A stretch of 64,000 nucleotides of DNA from assembly GCA_039105265.1 (NCBI GenBank), contig JAPFFF010000033.1, positions 744,001 through 808,000 on the forward strand, read 5' to 3'. Below the pieces are notes generated by a model. The model was not told where the DNA came from. It saw only the letters and a program-made list of their open reading frames with translations, and did not search any database. Shown piece by piece: positions 20,321 to 29,461 of this stretch. This stretch comes from Tritrichomonas musculus. Taxonomy: Eukaryota > Parabasalia > Tritrichomonadida > Tritrichomonadidae. Each line of letters starts with the position of its first letter. Positions within the stretch are counted from its first letter, which is position 1. The position numbers and the translations under genes are program-made.

Positions 20321-20375
20321 TAAATGGAGGGATTATTTGACGGACCGAAGGGACGTTAAATAATCACGCCATTTA
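20321..20375. repeat. 22-bp imperfect hairpin with 11-base loop
   Basis: The left arm (20321-20342) and right arm (20354-20375) match at 19 of 22 positions and share the core GATTATTT(G/A)ACG. The loop is GACCGAAGGGA. It immediately precedes the initiator-like motif of the RING gene and may mark the element's terminus, an origin or a regulatory structure. Confidence 0.6.
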
Positions 20376-20394
20376 TATATACTACTAGCAATTT

Positions 20395-20400
20395 TCATTG
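20395..20400 (+). promoter_or_regulatory. initiator-like TCATTG before the RING gene
   Basis: This TCA-pyrimidine-T motif ends two bases before the ATG at 20403 and resembles the trichomonad initiator (TCA, pyrimidine, A/T). The motif is short, so chance occurrence is possible. Confidence 0.35.
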
Positions 20401-20402
20401 GA

Positions 20403-21263
20403 ATGAAATCATCCGCTTCAATTCAATCAAACAAAATTTCAAAAATGGAAAGAAATGGACTCGCAATTCGTTCTGCACAGCATGTTGAAATCGAAGGAAA
20501 CGAAATTGATGATGTAAAACAGAATGGAATTTCAATTTCAAATACAAATTTTTGCTCAATTAATAACAATCGAATTTCAAACTGTTCGTTATCGGCTGTT
20601 CAAGCAATTAATGGATCATTTGTAAAAGTTGAAAAAAACGTAATTGAAAATGCAGGCAAGCATGCATTCATGGCTTTTGCTGGTGGAACAATTCAAGCAA
20701 AAAATAATGAAATTGATAACATTCAAGAAGCAATGGTAAAGTTGCTGTTCAAAGGTGGAGGCGATTTCATTGACAACAAAGTTTCAAACTGCCTGAATCA
20801 AAATGACTGTCACACGACAAAGTCCTACTTTTTCAAAGGAAATGGAAACTTTCAAGCTGTTTCAAATGACCAAGAAAGAATCGATGATTCAGTCACTTTT
20901 GACAATTCAGTCACTGAAGAAAGTCGTCTTTGCTTGAAATGTAATAAAAATGAACGTTCCTCTTTCTTGGTGAGTTGTGGACATAAAGTTTTGTGTAAAG
21001 AATGCGCTGGAAAAGCTGTCAAAGAAAAAGATGAATGTCCTCTTTGCGGCTTTTCAATAGAATCTTCTGTAACTGGCATCAATTGTAGCGATGAGACTGG
21101 AATTTGCGGTATTTGCTATGAAAATAAAGCAAATTGCTTGCTGATCCCTTGTGGCCATATCGGAGCTTGCTCTTCATGCTTGAAAAAATGGTTCAAAAAC
21201 AATAAAATGTGCCCATTTTGTAGAAAAGATAGATCAAAATTTGTCGAGATATTCGATTTTTAA
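20403..21263 (+). CDS. right-handed beta-helix plus two C-terminal RING fingers (E3-like)
   Basis: The 286-residue protein has two parts. Residues 1 to about 160 are parallel beta-helix turns of the pattern 'xxNxIsxxxxxGIxIxxs' (VEIEGNEIDDVKQNGISIS, VEKNVIENAGKHAFMAF). Two C3HC4-type zinc fingers follow: CLKCNKNERSSFLVSCGHKV through CPLCGF (about 178-219), and CGICYENKANCLLIPCGHIG through CPFCRK (about 236-278). The RING pair predicts ubiquitin-ligase activity, and the beta-helix would be a substrate or carbohydrate-like binding platform. The protein starts abruptly inside the helix pattern, with an in-frame stop about 45 bases upstream, so it may be the 3' remainder of a longer host gene cut by the arrival of the capsid-bearing element. 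The initiator-like motif suggests the current start may be used. Confidence 0.75.
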   Translation: MKSSASIQSNKISKMERNGLAIRSAQHVEIEGNEIDDVKQNGISISNTNFCSINNNRISNCSLSAVQAINGSFVKVEKNVIENAGKHAFMAFAGGTIQAKNNEIDNIQEAMVKLLFKGGGDFIDNKVSNCLNQNDCHTTKSYFFKGNGNFQAVSNDQERIDDSVTFDNSVTEESRLCLKCNKNERSSFLVSCGHKVLCKECAGKAVKEKDECPLCGFSIESSVTGINCSDETGICGICYENKANCLLIPCGHIGACSSCLKKWFKNNKMCPFCRKDRSKFVEIFDF

Positions 21264-22152
21264 AAAATATTTTTTTTTTTTGAATTAATTCAAAAAGAGA
21301 GATTCATATAAAATATATATTAGGATAACTGAATTTTATATTGCAATATTAATTTTTTTAAAAAAATTTATTTAAGATATTTTTAAAAATTTTGAGTTTT
21401 TAAGAACATAAAACTTTTTTGAGAAGATGAATTAAAATTTTTTATTTACAATGAATCCGTTTGGATTTGCTCCTATGAATCCACAAGAATTTGTTCCTAT
21501 TGAAACAGCGGGGAGAGATTTCTATATCATATATTTTATTTATATATATGTATAATGCATCATATTCAGATTGAATAATAAATGCATAGAGAAAAAATGA
21601 TCATTCGGATAAATGATCATCATCTTTTTTCTTGACACTCTAAGAATTTAATCTAGTTAATTAGCAAAACAATTGTTTACATATTGTTTAAAAAGTTGGA
21701 ATGATTTAAAAACGATTTAATTTATTAATCCTTCATGAACAAACAGTAATATTTATTTTTCTTTTTTTTCAATGCGCCATTTAAGACGCTAACTCAACTC
21801 TTTAATAAATAATTGTTAAACCTCATAAAATCATATTATACAACTTTAAAGCTTATCAGGCAGAGCGAAAAAAAATATGTCAAAATTATTATAAAAAAAA
21901 ATAAAAATTTCTTGTTTTTATAATAATAATGGTTATTGCATTTCATATGAACATGTATTTATTAAAACAATTAAAATAAATAGGCATTTTGAAAAATTAA
22001 AAAACAATAAAACATTTATAAAAAACGAACGTTTATTTTTTACACATTTCTGGAAATGCGTTATATGTAATCCAGTGATTGAAAAAAAAAAATTAAAATA
22101 AAAATAAAAAAATAAAAATAATAACAAAATAGACTGAGATTAAAATCTTTGT
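21264..22152. other. AT-rich intergenic with a 31-codon start-like fragment and a short palindrome
   Basis: At 21451 a short frame (MNPFGFAPMNPQEFVPIET) with less AT-biased codons looks like the N-terminus of a lost gene; it ends after about 34 codons. A perfect inverted repeat ATGATCATT-CGGATA-AATGATCAT lies at 21597-21620. Nothing else coding is seen. Confidence 0.3.
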
Positions 22153-22209
22153 TCACTTATAGAATAATTCCTTGATGCTATCATTGCGTGCATAATCAAC
22201 TGGCTTTTT

Positions 22210-23828
22210 CCATAAACTACAGAAAAAAAAATTATTTTAAAAGATAACAAAAATAGTATTTAAATATTATAATAAAAATACTATCTTCAATATTTGGATT
22301 TATTTTATCCTGCTCCAATAAAAGTGCAACGACGTTTGGACGTTCAGCTTGTACTGCAATATGTAAAGCAGTCAGGTTATTAAAAAAAATTCATAATTTA
22401 AAATTTGATTAAAATTTTTATATTTAAATGACATCATTAAAATAATTCAAATTGAAATGTAATTTAAATAAACAATAAAGTAATTTCATTCAATAAATAA
22501 ATTTATAATTATATTTAGATGGTTGATATCAATTTTATCATTTGATAGTAAAAGTTTAATGATTTCTATAGAAGAACAATGACGAGTAGCAAAACATAAT
22601 GCAGATATATTCAAATAATAATAAAAATTTCATTTCATAAAAATTTAAAATATTTGAATATATTGAAATAATTTAAAATGAATTATGTTTAATTTTTTTT
22701 TTTTTTAAAAAAAAAAACTGCTATTAAATAATTTAATATTTTTTAATTTCATTAAAAACTTTAATGTAAAAAATATCATTAAAATTTGTATTCAAAACAT
22801 AATTGAAATATTTTATTATATAATAAAAATTATATTAAATTTTTTTGAATTAAAATCAGATAAAAAAAACAATTCTTAATATATTTAGAAGATTTATATC
22901 AAGACCATTCATTTGTAATAAAATATTGATGATTTTTATATTATTTTGTTCAATTGCTAAAAAAAGTGCTGTTTTATAAAATAAACAAATTAAAACTTCT
23001 TGAAAATTATTTAATCTGAAATTTTTAATTATGAACATAATTAAAAAGTTTAAATTATAAATATGATTAAAATATTTAACAATGAAAATATAATAAATAA
23101 AAATATTGATTTTAAATCACATCAAACTAATTAAATTTTAATTCCATTTAAAAATTGATTTTTAAATGTCATTCAAATAGAAAAATTAAAAACAGCATTT
23201 AAATAAATAATCGTTAATTAAGCAATTCAAATTAATAATTTAAAATTATATATAAATTTTTTGAATCAAAATGCCATTGAAATATTTGAATTTGAATGTC
23301 ATTCAGGAAAATATTTGATTTTAAATTTCATTCAAAAAAAATATTTGATTTTGAATTTCATTAAAAAAAAATCTTTTTTGAATATTATTAATAAATCAAT
23401 TTTAAACATAATTTAAATATTCAATATTTAGAATTATATTAAATTAATCATTTATAACTGTATAAAATGAAAACTTTTTTAATTTCATAAAAATAATTTT
23501 TTATGTGAAGCTCCATAAAAAAAAGAATGGCTTCAAAATTTCATTTTTAAAAACAATTCGAAATTTTATGAATAACAATAATAATAAATTTTAAAAATAT
23601 AAATGATGATAAATATTATTAAAATCATAAAATTTTGAATTGTATAAATTAAAATTATTTAATAAACTTTTTTTATATTGATATCGATTTTATCATTTGT
23701 ACATAAAAGTTTAAGAATTTCATAATTTTTATATTCTAATGCTAAAAACAATGGAGTTTTATAAAAATAAAAACATTAAAATTTTATTAAAAAATATTTG
23801 TTTTTTGAATTGAATGAAAAAAATTTTA
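22210..23828. repeat. AT-rich spacers between ankyrin units
   Basis: Non-coding stretches at about 22220-22285, 22382-22520, 22615-22890 and 22985-23690 separate successive ankyrin units. They are built of degenerate motifs such as TTTGATTTTAAATTTCATTC (two adjacent copies near 23305-23370) and TGTCATTCAAA. None has a convincing GT...AG pair with the trichomonad 3' consensus, except possibly the first listed, whose minus-strand end reads TTTCTGTAG. Confidence 0.45.
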
Positions 23829-23946
23829 CAGGTATCGCTAAGCAAACTCGGGTGATTTGCTAAGCAAACTCAGGCAGTATTCAAATATTCAATTTTTTTT
23901 GAATGAAAAAAAAACTCGTTACAGCGGCTCTGCTAAGCAAACTCAG
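23829..23946 (+). repeat. left terminal inverted repeat of the composite transposon
   Basis: The first ~56 bases are identical to the reverse complement of 29440 and of 33640. Similarity then continues, with small differences, through CAATTTTTTTTGAATGAAA to a third GCTAAGCAAACTCAG motif. Confidence 0.85.
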
Positions 23947-24263
23947 GCAATTGTAAAATCATTTTGAATTAATTTTTTTTCAGCGCTAAGCAAACTCAGG
24001 TATTTAAATAACTTTTTCAATTAATTTTGATCGTTTCTATTATTTTTTATATTTATGGGAAAAATGATTTAATTAAGCTATATTCTAAAAAATATTTAAA
24101 ATATGATTTGAAAAATTTAAGATATTTTTATTTTTTTTCAGTTCACCATTTGCTAATCAAACTCAGGGAAATGACGTTAAAAAAATAAACGGTCAAGTGA
24201 GTGATAAGCAAACTCAGGCAATTGCTAAACAAACTCAGGTAATTGCTAAGCAAACTCAGGCAA
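23836..24263 (+). repeat. subterminal 20-bp motif array, cluster 1
   Basis: About eight copies of GCTAAGCAAACTCAGGCAAT with small variants start near 23836, 23857, 23930, 23984, 24150, 24203, 24223 and 24244. Adjacent copies are about 21 bases apart. They are probably transposase-binding sites. Confidence 0.8.
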
Positions 24264-24911
24264 AAAATAATCAAAAAAATGAATATATCTTTTCCATCTG
24301 AAATTAATTCTCGATTTTTTTTGTATATTTATAATTTTTTTAACATAATATGGATCAAAATAAAATATTGGATCAATTTATTTAATAGCGATATAACTTT
24401 TCTGGAAAAAATCGTCCTTTTAATTAATCACTAAATAGAACAATTCAATATGACCATGTGATGATGGTAATCAAAATATTTATTTTTTTTCTCAAGCCAT
24501 GAAATTTGAGATATTTTTTTGAGTTATAAAAAATCTTCAAATTTAAATTATATATTTTACAATGGTTTTGGAAATTGTGCATCTCAAAGGTGAACGAATT
24601 CTGTGATTATTTTATTAAAAATTATTATTTATTAGAGATTCGCCTATTAAAACCGTAAAAAAAGACCTGTCGAACGTTAAAATATTTCAAAAAAACGTAT
24701 CGATTGAAAAAAAAAATTCACTTAACATTTTTCTGTAAAAAATGGGATTTGTTAATTTTAAACTCAATTTTTTTAATTATTTAATTTTTTTTCGACTTAT
24801 AAAACTAATATTTAATTAATATATACTTAATAATTGGTAAATAATAAAAAACATTTCAAAAAAATATTTGTAATTTTGAGATATTTTTAGTTAAATTTGA
24901 TTTCAACAGTT

Positions 24912-25165
24912 GCTAAGCAAACTCAGGCAAGTACGTTTAATTTAAACATTTTATTCTAAACGTCTTTTTTGTGATAAGCAAACTCAGACAATTGCTAAGC
25001 AAACTCAGACAATTGCTAAACAAACTCAGGCATCATTCAAAAAGTTGATATCGTTCTCTTTGCTAAACAAATTCAGGCACCGTGCTAAACAAATTCAGGC
25101 AATTGCTAAACAAATTCAGGCAATTGCTAAGCAAACTCAGGTGACTAAAAAACAAACTGAGGCAC
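24912..25165 (+). repeat. subterminal 20-bp motif array, cluster 2
   Basis: About nine more copies lie near 24912, 24974, 24995, 25016, 25062, 25083, 25105, 25126 and 25146. Variants include GCTAAACAAATTCAGGCA. The cluster ends about 95 bases from the stop codon of the transposase gene. Confidence 0.8.
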
Positions 25166-25261
25166 TTTCTTATATATTATACTAATAATTATATGCTTTA
25201 ATAAAAATTTTATATATTTTAATTATTTGTGTTTATTTATTATATTTTTTGTTAATTATTA

Positions 25262-28200
25262 TTAATTGTTGACTCTGTTTACTGTCACGTTATCTAATTT
25301 ACTTGCATCAATTTTTTGATCGATAGCAATATGTTCTGTTATTATTGGTTTTCCTTCAATGCATTCATTCATCCGCGAATACCATTCTCTATATAAACTG
25401 TGACATGTTTCAAGTTTAAATTTATCTTGAGTTATTTTTTTCCAGTTTTTTTCAATCTCTCTTCTTTGAGCAAGTTCTCCTTTATTTCCTGCAGTTTGTA
25501 TATTCTTCAGTTTTACAAACCCAAAATACCCTTCTACAACGCCATTTAAAGCCGGACTATAAGGCACAATTGGAATCAGTGAAATTGATATGTGATTTAA
25601 AACATTTTCGACACACTTTGAACGATGCATTGGACAATTATCCTCGATTAAAATAACATCTGTTTGATTATTGCAAATGTATTTGCGAATGAATTCATTT
25701 ACGTCACTCAAGAATTGTGCATATTCATTTCCATCAACAGATTTATTGATCATTTTATAAAGCACACCAAATCCTGGGAATACAACAGATATTATGGTCA
25801 TTTTTATTTTACTTAAAGGGCAGTTAATAACAGGTGTTATTCCCGCATATGCTCGTCCAAAAGTCCTACCTTCATTTACGGTTATTCCTGCCTCATCTAC
25901 AAATCCCAATAAAATGTTGTTATTAGTCTTTAATATTCTTTTCATGAATTTACACCATGCCACTCTAAATAAACGTAAACCAACAGAATTTCGATTAGGT
26001 GGGGCGAAAGATGCTTTTTTAACGGTTAACTTCATCATTTTCAAGCACGTGTAAACTGTTCTCAAACTGATTGGATTATCATGGTTCGGTCCGTACTTGG
26101 AATTTAAATATTCTGTATAATTTGCTGCACTCATTGTTGGGAAATCAAGGACCAAAGAAAGTAAGCAATCAAGTGTTTCATCTGTTACTACAGAAATGTT
26201 TGGACGCTTCCCTCCCCAATCGCCATAAACATTGCTTTCCGCTAAAATTTCATATCGCTGTTGTTCATCACATGATTCAAACCAACGTATTTTTTCATCT
26301 AAAGTAGATTTTCCATAAATAAACGTTGTTTTTTTTTGACGCTTTTCATGTATTTTTTTTTCTTCTTTCGTTTTTCTTTTATGCCTTTCTTTTTTGATAC
26401 GTTGATTCTCTCTTTCTATGATGTCTTCATATTCCTTCACAATTTTTGATTTGGTTAGTGGATCAGAGTTTCTACTAATATAATCATCGATGAATTTACT
26501 TCTTGAAGGAAATAAATAACCCATTTGAGTATACTCATTCAAAAATTCAGAAATAATAAGTGATCGTAATTCAATTTTACCACGTGGTATTTGATCTGGA
26601 TGATTTGAAAATAAATCAACCAATTTTTCTCTAATATCTTTGGCATCTGTAAATTTAGCTCTGTTTTTCCAATCGTACTCACCTAAAACAAATTCATTAT
26701 CATCTCCGGTTAAGTCAGGCTCATCATCAAATAAATTTATTTGGTTTAAATCAGACTGGTCATCACTTGGAAGATAATCATGATATCCAAGACGGTAATC
26801 ATTTCCTGATCTCAAATTTTTCTTATATTCTACATTTTCTTCTTCTTCTTCCTGCTCTTCCTCCTCCTCCTCCTCTTCTTCATTATATTGTCTTGTATTC
26901 AATTCTTTTTCTATATCATCTTCGATATTAATTTGGTCCTCTTCTTCCTCTGTATTTAACAAATCTTCCGTAGATAATGAAAAAAAATCATCTCCACTTC
27001 TGCTAAAAATGTTTTCTTTTAAAACCTTTCCTAGATTATCATCTATTGCTTTATTAGATAATACATCACGTGTCATTATATTAGAGAATTTATTTCTGTA
27101 CCAATTTAAGATAGGCATTAAACGTTCTTTTACTTTTTGATAGCTAAAATCACCTTCATCAATTATCTTTCTTAATATCTTATAGACTAATTTTCCTTTT
27201 TCTTTTATTTCTTCTGCAAGTATTTGTGGTATGTTCAATTTAATTTTGTATGTTTCGGAGTTAGTCTTTCCCAAATCATTAAACTCCAAATTCTTTAATA
27301 CAGAACCAGCGTACAAAAATAATTTCCTATAAATCATAAATTTTCCTTTCTCATCATTTGTTTTCGAACATGATGGAATGCCATTATTATGTATAAAAAG
27401 AACTCCATTCAAATTTGTTGCATTTAAATTTTCAACTATGACTTTTTCTTTTTGCAATCCTGAATGATTGGATACATTGAGATTTTTACCTAATATTTCA
27501 TCAATTAATGATTCTGATAAATTAAATTTTTGAGAAGCATAACGAACAAGAGATATGTATCGAGGTGATACAGGAGTAGATTCTACTTGATTTAATTGTA
27601 AAACATCATTATCTGATGGATTAGCTTCAATAAATGGACGAGGAAAAGAATTAGATTGATTTTTACTATTATTTTTATTAGTATTAGTATTATCATCATT
27701 AGTATTATCATCATTAGTATTATCATCATTAGTATTAATATTATCATCAATATCCGAACTTGATTCAGTGGAGTAGCTAGAAATATTGGAAGATACAGTT
27801 GAAAATAGAAAAAAAGAATTTGAATCATCATCAGAATTATTCTGTGAACTGTTTTGTGAATTAAATCCTGAATTATACTGTGAATTATCCTGTGAATTAA
27901 ATCCTGAATTATCCTGTGAATTATTCTGTGAATTGTCATTCGAATTGCTCATTTGGATATTTGGATCATTGCTTATATCTTTGAAGAATCTTGATAAATT
28001 AGACACAATTTCTTTATTCTTATAGACTCTGTTATCAATTATTTCAAAAGCGCCTGGGTCGAATTGATCATTGAAATCTTCATATAGAAATAAAACACTA
28101 TTTCTATTGAGGCCATTATTTATATCATAAACGAGGTTGGGAGTTTTTGAAGTAGAATTTTTAGTAAAAAAAACAGGATACACATCATTATCATTAAAAT

Positions 28201-28954
28201 AAAAATGCTTATTTGCAAGCTTAATTAAAGTTGAATAATGTCCAGATTTGTATGTTCCTGTATAAAGAACAGATGATAAAAAGCGATAATTATGATTTGC
28301 AATGGTAATATATGTATTAACTGCAACATAATTTGTCTTGAATCCACCTCCATTCTCTTCGCGATCCATATAAAGAAGTAAATATTTCGGTAGTTTTCGA
28401 ATATTATAACAAGTCGATAATTTCAAATCGAGATTCTTTTGGAGTGTATCAGCTGTTGAAGGTATTTGTAAATAAAATGAATAACCATATACTGTTCTCT
28501 CTGCAGAATCAATATCAATATAAAAAAAATCTTGAATAGTTTGAGATAACGATTTTAAAAAAAACCTTACAAAATAACGGATATCTTTCATTTTTCGAGG
28601 CATTCTCCTATTGTTCCAACCTTTCCAGCTTGCTATAAAATTATAAATTTGTATAAACTTTTTGACCTTTTTATCTTTCATTGATTTGATAATATCATGA
28701 ATTAATATTTCATTTTTGTCTTTTAAATCTTCTTGTGAAAAATAACCAAACATGTCTTCGCAATGTAAAAACATTTGGAGAAAAGAAATACAGTAACAAT
28801 AAATATTCCTTGGTGGCGAATCACCATCTGAATTAAGAATTCCATGAAACAGGTGAAGGCCAATATTATTGCCAATATTCGCAACTTCTTTAAGACGATT
28901 GAGCGAAACATTTGCAGAAGAAGACGCTGGGTAAAGATTCAAATTTGCTTTCAT
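25262..28954 (-). CDS. USP-like deubiquitinase fused to Tc1/mariner DDE transposase, copy 1
   Basis: The 1230-residue protein has an N-terminal ubiquitin-specific-protease-like domain at about residues 30-300. The Cys box CYCISFLQ (53-60) parallels the canonical CYMNSxLQ, LPKYLLLYMDR (188-197) parallels the USP LPxxLxxxLxR strand, and the His box SGHY (237-240) is followed by FNDNDV (253-258). An Asn/Ser/Asp-rich linker (about 335-450), a middle helical domain and a Glu-rich tract come next. The C-terminus is a DDE_3-type transposase with a helix-turn-helix-like region near 915-985. Its catalytic residues are D1020 in GFVDEAG, D1105 in LIEDNCPMH and E1141 in PYSPALNGVVEG, a DD35E spacing. The USP part could protect transposase from ubiquitin-dependent decay, which is inference. 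Confidence 0.8.
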   Translation of the reverse strand: MKANLNLYPASSSANVSLNRLKEVANIGNNIGLHLFHGILNSDGDSPPRNIYCYCISFLQMFLHCEDMFGYFSQEDLKDKNEILIHDIIKSMKDKKVKKFIQIYNFIASWKGWNNRRMPRKMKDIRYFVRFFLKSLSQTIQDFFYIDIDSAERTVYGYSFYLQIPSTADTLQKNLDLKLSTCYNIRKLPKYLLLYMDREENGGGFKTNYVAVNTYITIANHNYRFLSSVLYTGTYKSGHYSTLIKLANKHFYFNDNDVYPVFFTKNSTSKTPNLVYDINNGLNRNSVLFLYEDFNDQFDPGAFEIIDNRVYKNKEIVSNLSRFFKDISNDPNIQMSNSNDNSQNNSQDNSGFNSQDNSQYNSGFNSQNSSQNNSDDDSNSFFLFSTVSSNISSYSTESSSDIDDNINTNDDNTNDDNTNDDNTNTNKNNSKNQSNSFPRPFIEANPSDNDVLQLNQVESTPVSPRYISLVRYASQKFNLSESLIDEILGKNLNVSNHSGLQKEKVIVENLNATNLNGVLFIHNNGIPSCSKTNDEKGKFMIYRKLFLYAGSVLKNLEFNDLGKTNSETYKIKLNIPQILAEEIKEKGKLVYKILRKIIDEGDFSYQKVKERLMPILNWYRNKFSNIMTRDVLSNKAIDDNLGKVLKENIFSRSGDDFFSLSTEDLLNTEEEEDQINIEDDIEKELNTRQYNEEEEEEEEEQEEEEENVEYKKNLRSGNDYRLGYHDYLPSDDQSDLNQINLFDDEPDLTGDDNEFVLGEYDWKNRAKFTDAKDIREKLVDLFSNHPDQIPRGKIELRSLIISEFLNEYTQMGYLFPSRSKFIDDYISRNSDPLTKSKIVKEYEDIIERENQRIKKERHKRKTKEEKKIHEKRQKKTTFIYGKSTLDEKIRWFESCDEQQRYEILAESNVYGDWGGKRPNISVVTDETLDCLLSLVLDFPTMSAANYTEYLNSKYGPNHDNPISLRTVYTCLKMMKLTVKKASFAPPNRNSVGLRLFRVAWCKFMKRILKTNNNILLGFVDEAGITVNEGRTFGRAYAGITPVINCPLSKIKMTIISVVFPGFGVLYKMINKSVDGNEYAQFLSDVNEFIRKYICNNQTDVILIEDNCPMHRSKCVENVLNHISISLIPIVPYSPALNGVVEGYFGFVKLKNIQTAGNKGELAQRREIEKNWKKITQDKFKLETCHSLYREWYSRMNECIEGKPIITEHIAIDQKIDASKLDNVTVNRVNN

Positions 28955-29312
28955 TTTGTTGATTTTTTAAAAATAAAATTTTGAATTAAAATTGAATACT
29001 TTTATTAATAAACGGTTTTTTGCTAAGCAAAATCAGGAATTCTCTAGTAAAGTTCTTCATTTAATTGAAACCTCTATTAAATTATTTAATAATAAAATAA
29101 TCTATAATAATTAAAGACTTAAAACCAAAATAAAACAATCCAAAATCTAATAGATTTTATGAAATAAAATATTGCTAATAATCTGATAATAATCTTAATT
29201 CTTTTATTATAATATAATTTATTAATTAATTATTTGATTTAATGATGTTTATTCTTATAAAACAAATTCATTTTGCAATATCTGAATCAAGATATTTTAT
29301 ATTTATTTTTCT
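28955..29312. other. transposon 5' leader and right subterminal region
   Basis: This AT-rich region lies upstream of the first transposase gene and holds one isolated motif copy (GCTAAGCAAAATCAGG near 29022). It would contain the promoter of the minus-strand gene. The same sequence recurs at 33155-33512. Confidence 0.5.
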
Positions 29313-29440
29313 CTGAGTTTGCTTAGCAGAACCGCTGGGATTTTTAAAAAACATGTTTTTTTCATTCAAAAAAAATTGAAAAGATTGAATACTGCCTGAG
29401 TTTGCTTAGCAAATCACCCGAGTTTGCTTAGCGATACCTG
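29313..29440 (-). repeat. inner right terminal inverted repeat
   Basis: This 128-base partner of 23829-23946 is duplicated exactly at 33513-33640. It contains three inverted copies of the GCTAAGCAAACTCAG motif. Confidence 0.85.
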
Positions 29441-29461
29441 TATATTTTTTGTTAATTATTA

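Larger units (their letters stand above)
1..20390. mobile_element. Polinton/Maverick-like (or Polinton-like virus) element, left end outside window
   Basis: This is a block of about a dozen closely packed ORFs, mostly on the minus strand. It includes two related capsid-type proteins, an A32-like packaging ATPase, an amphipathic glycine-rich protein, an arginine-rich micro-peptide, a fibre-like protein and one giant protein. Capsid plus A32 ATPase is the morphogenesis set of Polintons/Mavericks and Polinton-like viruses, and Mavericks are abundant in trichomonad genomes (established knowledge). Protein-primed PolB, RVE integrase and adenain-type protease are not in the window and may lie to the left. 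The reading frames are long and open, so the copy looks young and largely whole, apart from one DNA-transposon insertion at 17886-19606. The right boundary is inferred to lie between 20105 and the host RING gene at 20403. No terminal inverted repeat can be tested because only one end is present. Confidence 0.72.

Noticed and set aside
24243-24434. 63-codon frame between subterminal repeat clusters of the transposon
   Set aside because: Low-complexity AT-rich codons and it begins inside a repeat motif; not supported as a gene.
23836-25165. Regularly spaced 20-bp motif as CRISPR or telomere-like repeat
   Set aside because: Copies are degenerate, partly adjacent, also inside the inverted ends of a transposon; better explained as transposase sites.
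27592-27939. His/Ile/Met-rich frame antisense or off-frame to the transposase linker
   Set aside because: It arises from the repetitive Asn/Ser/Asp codons of the fusion protein read in another frame; the identical shadow occurs in copy 2.
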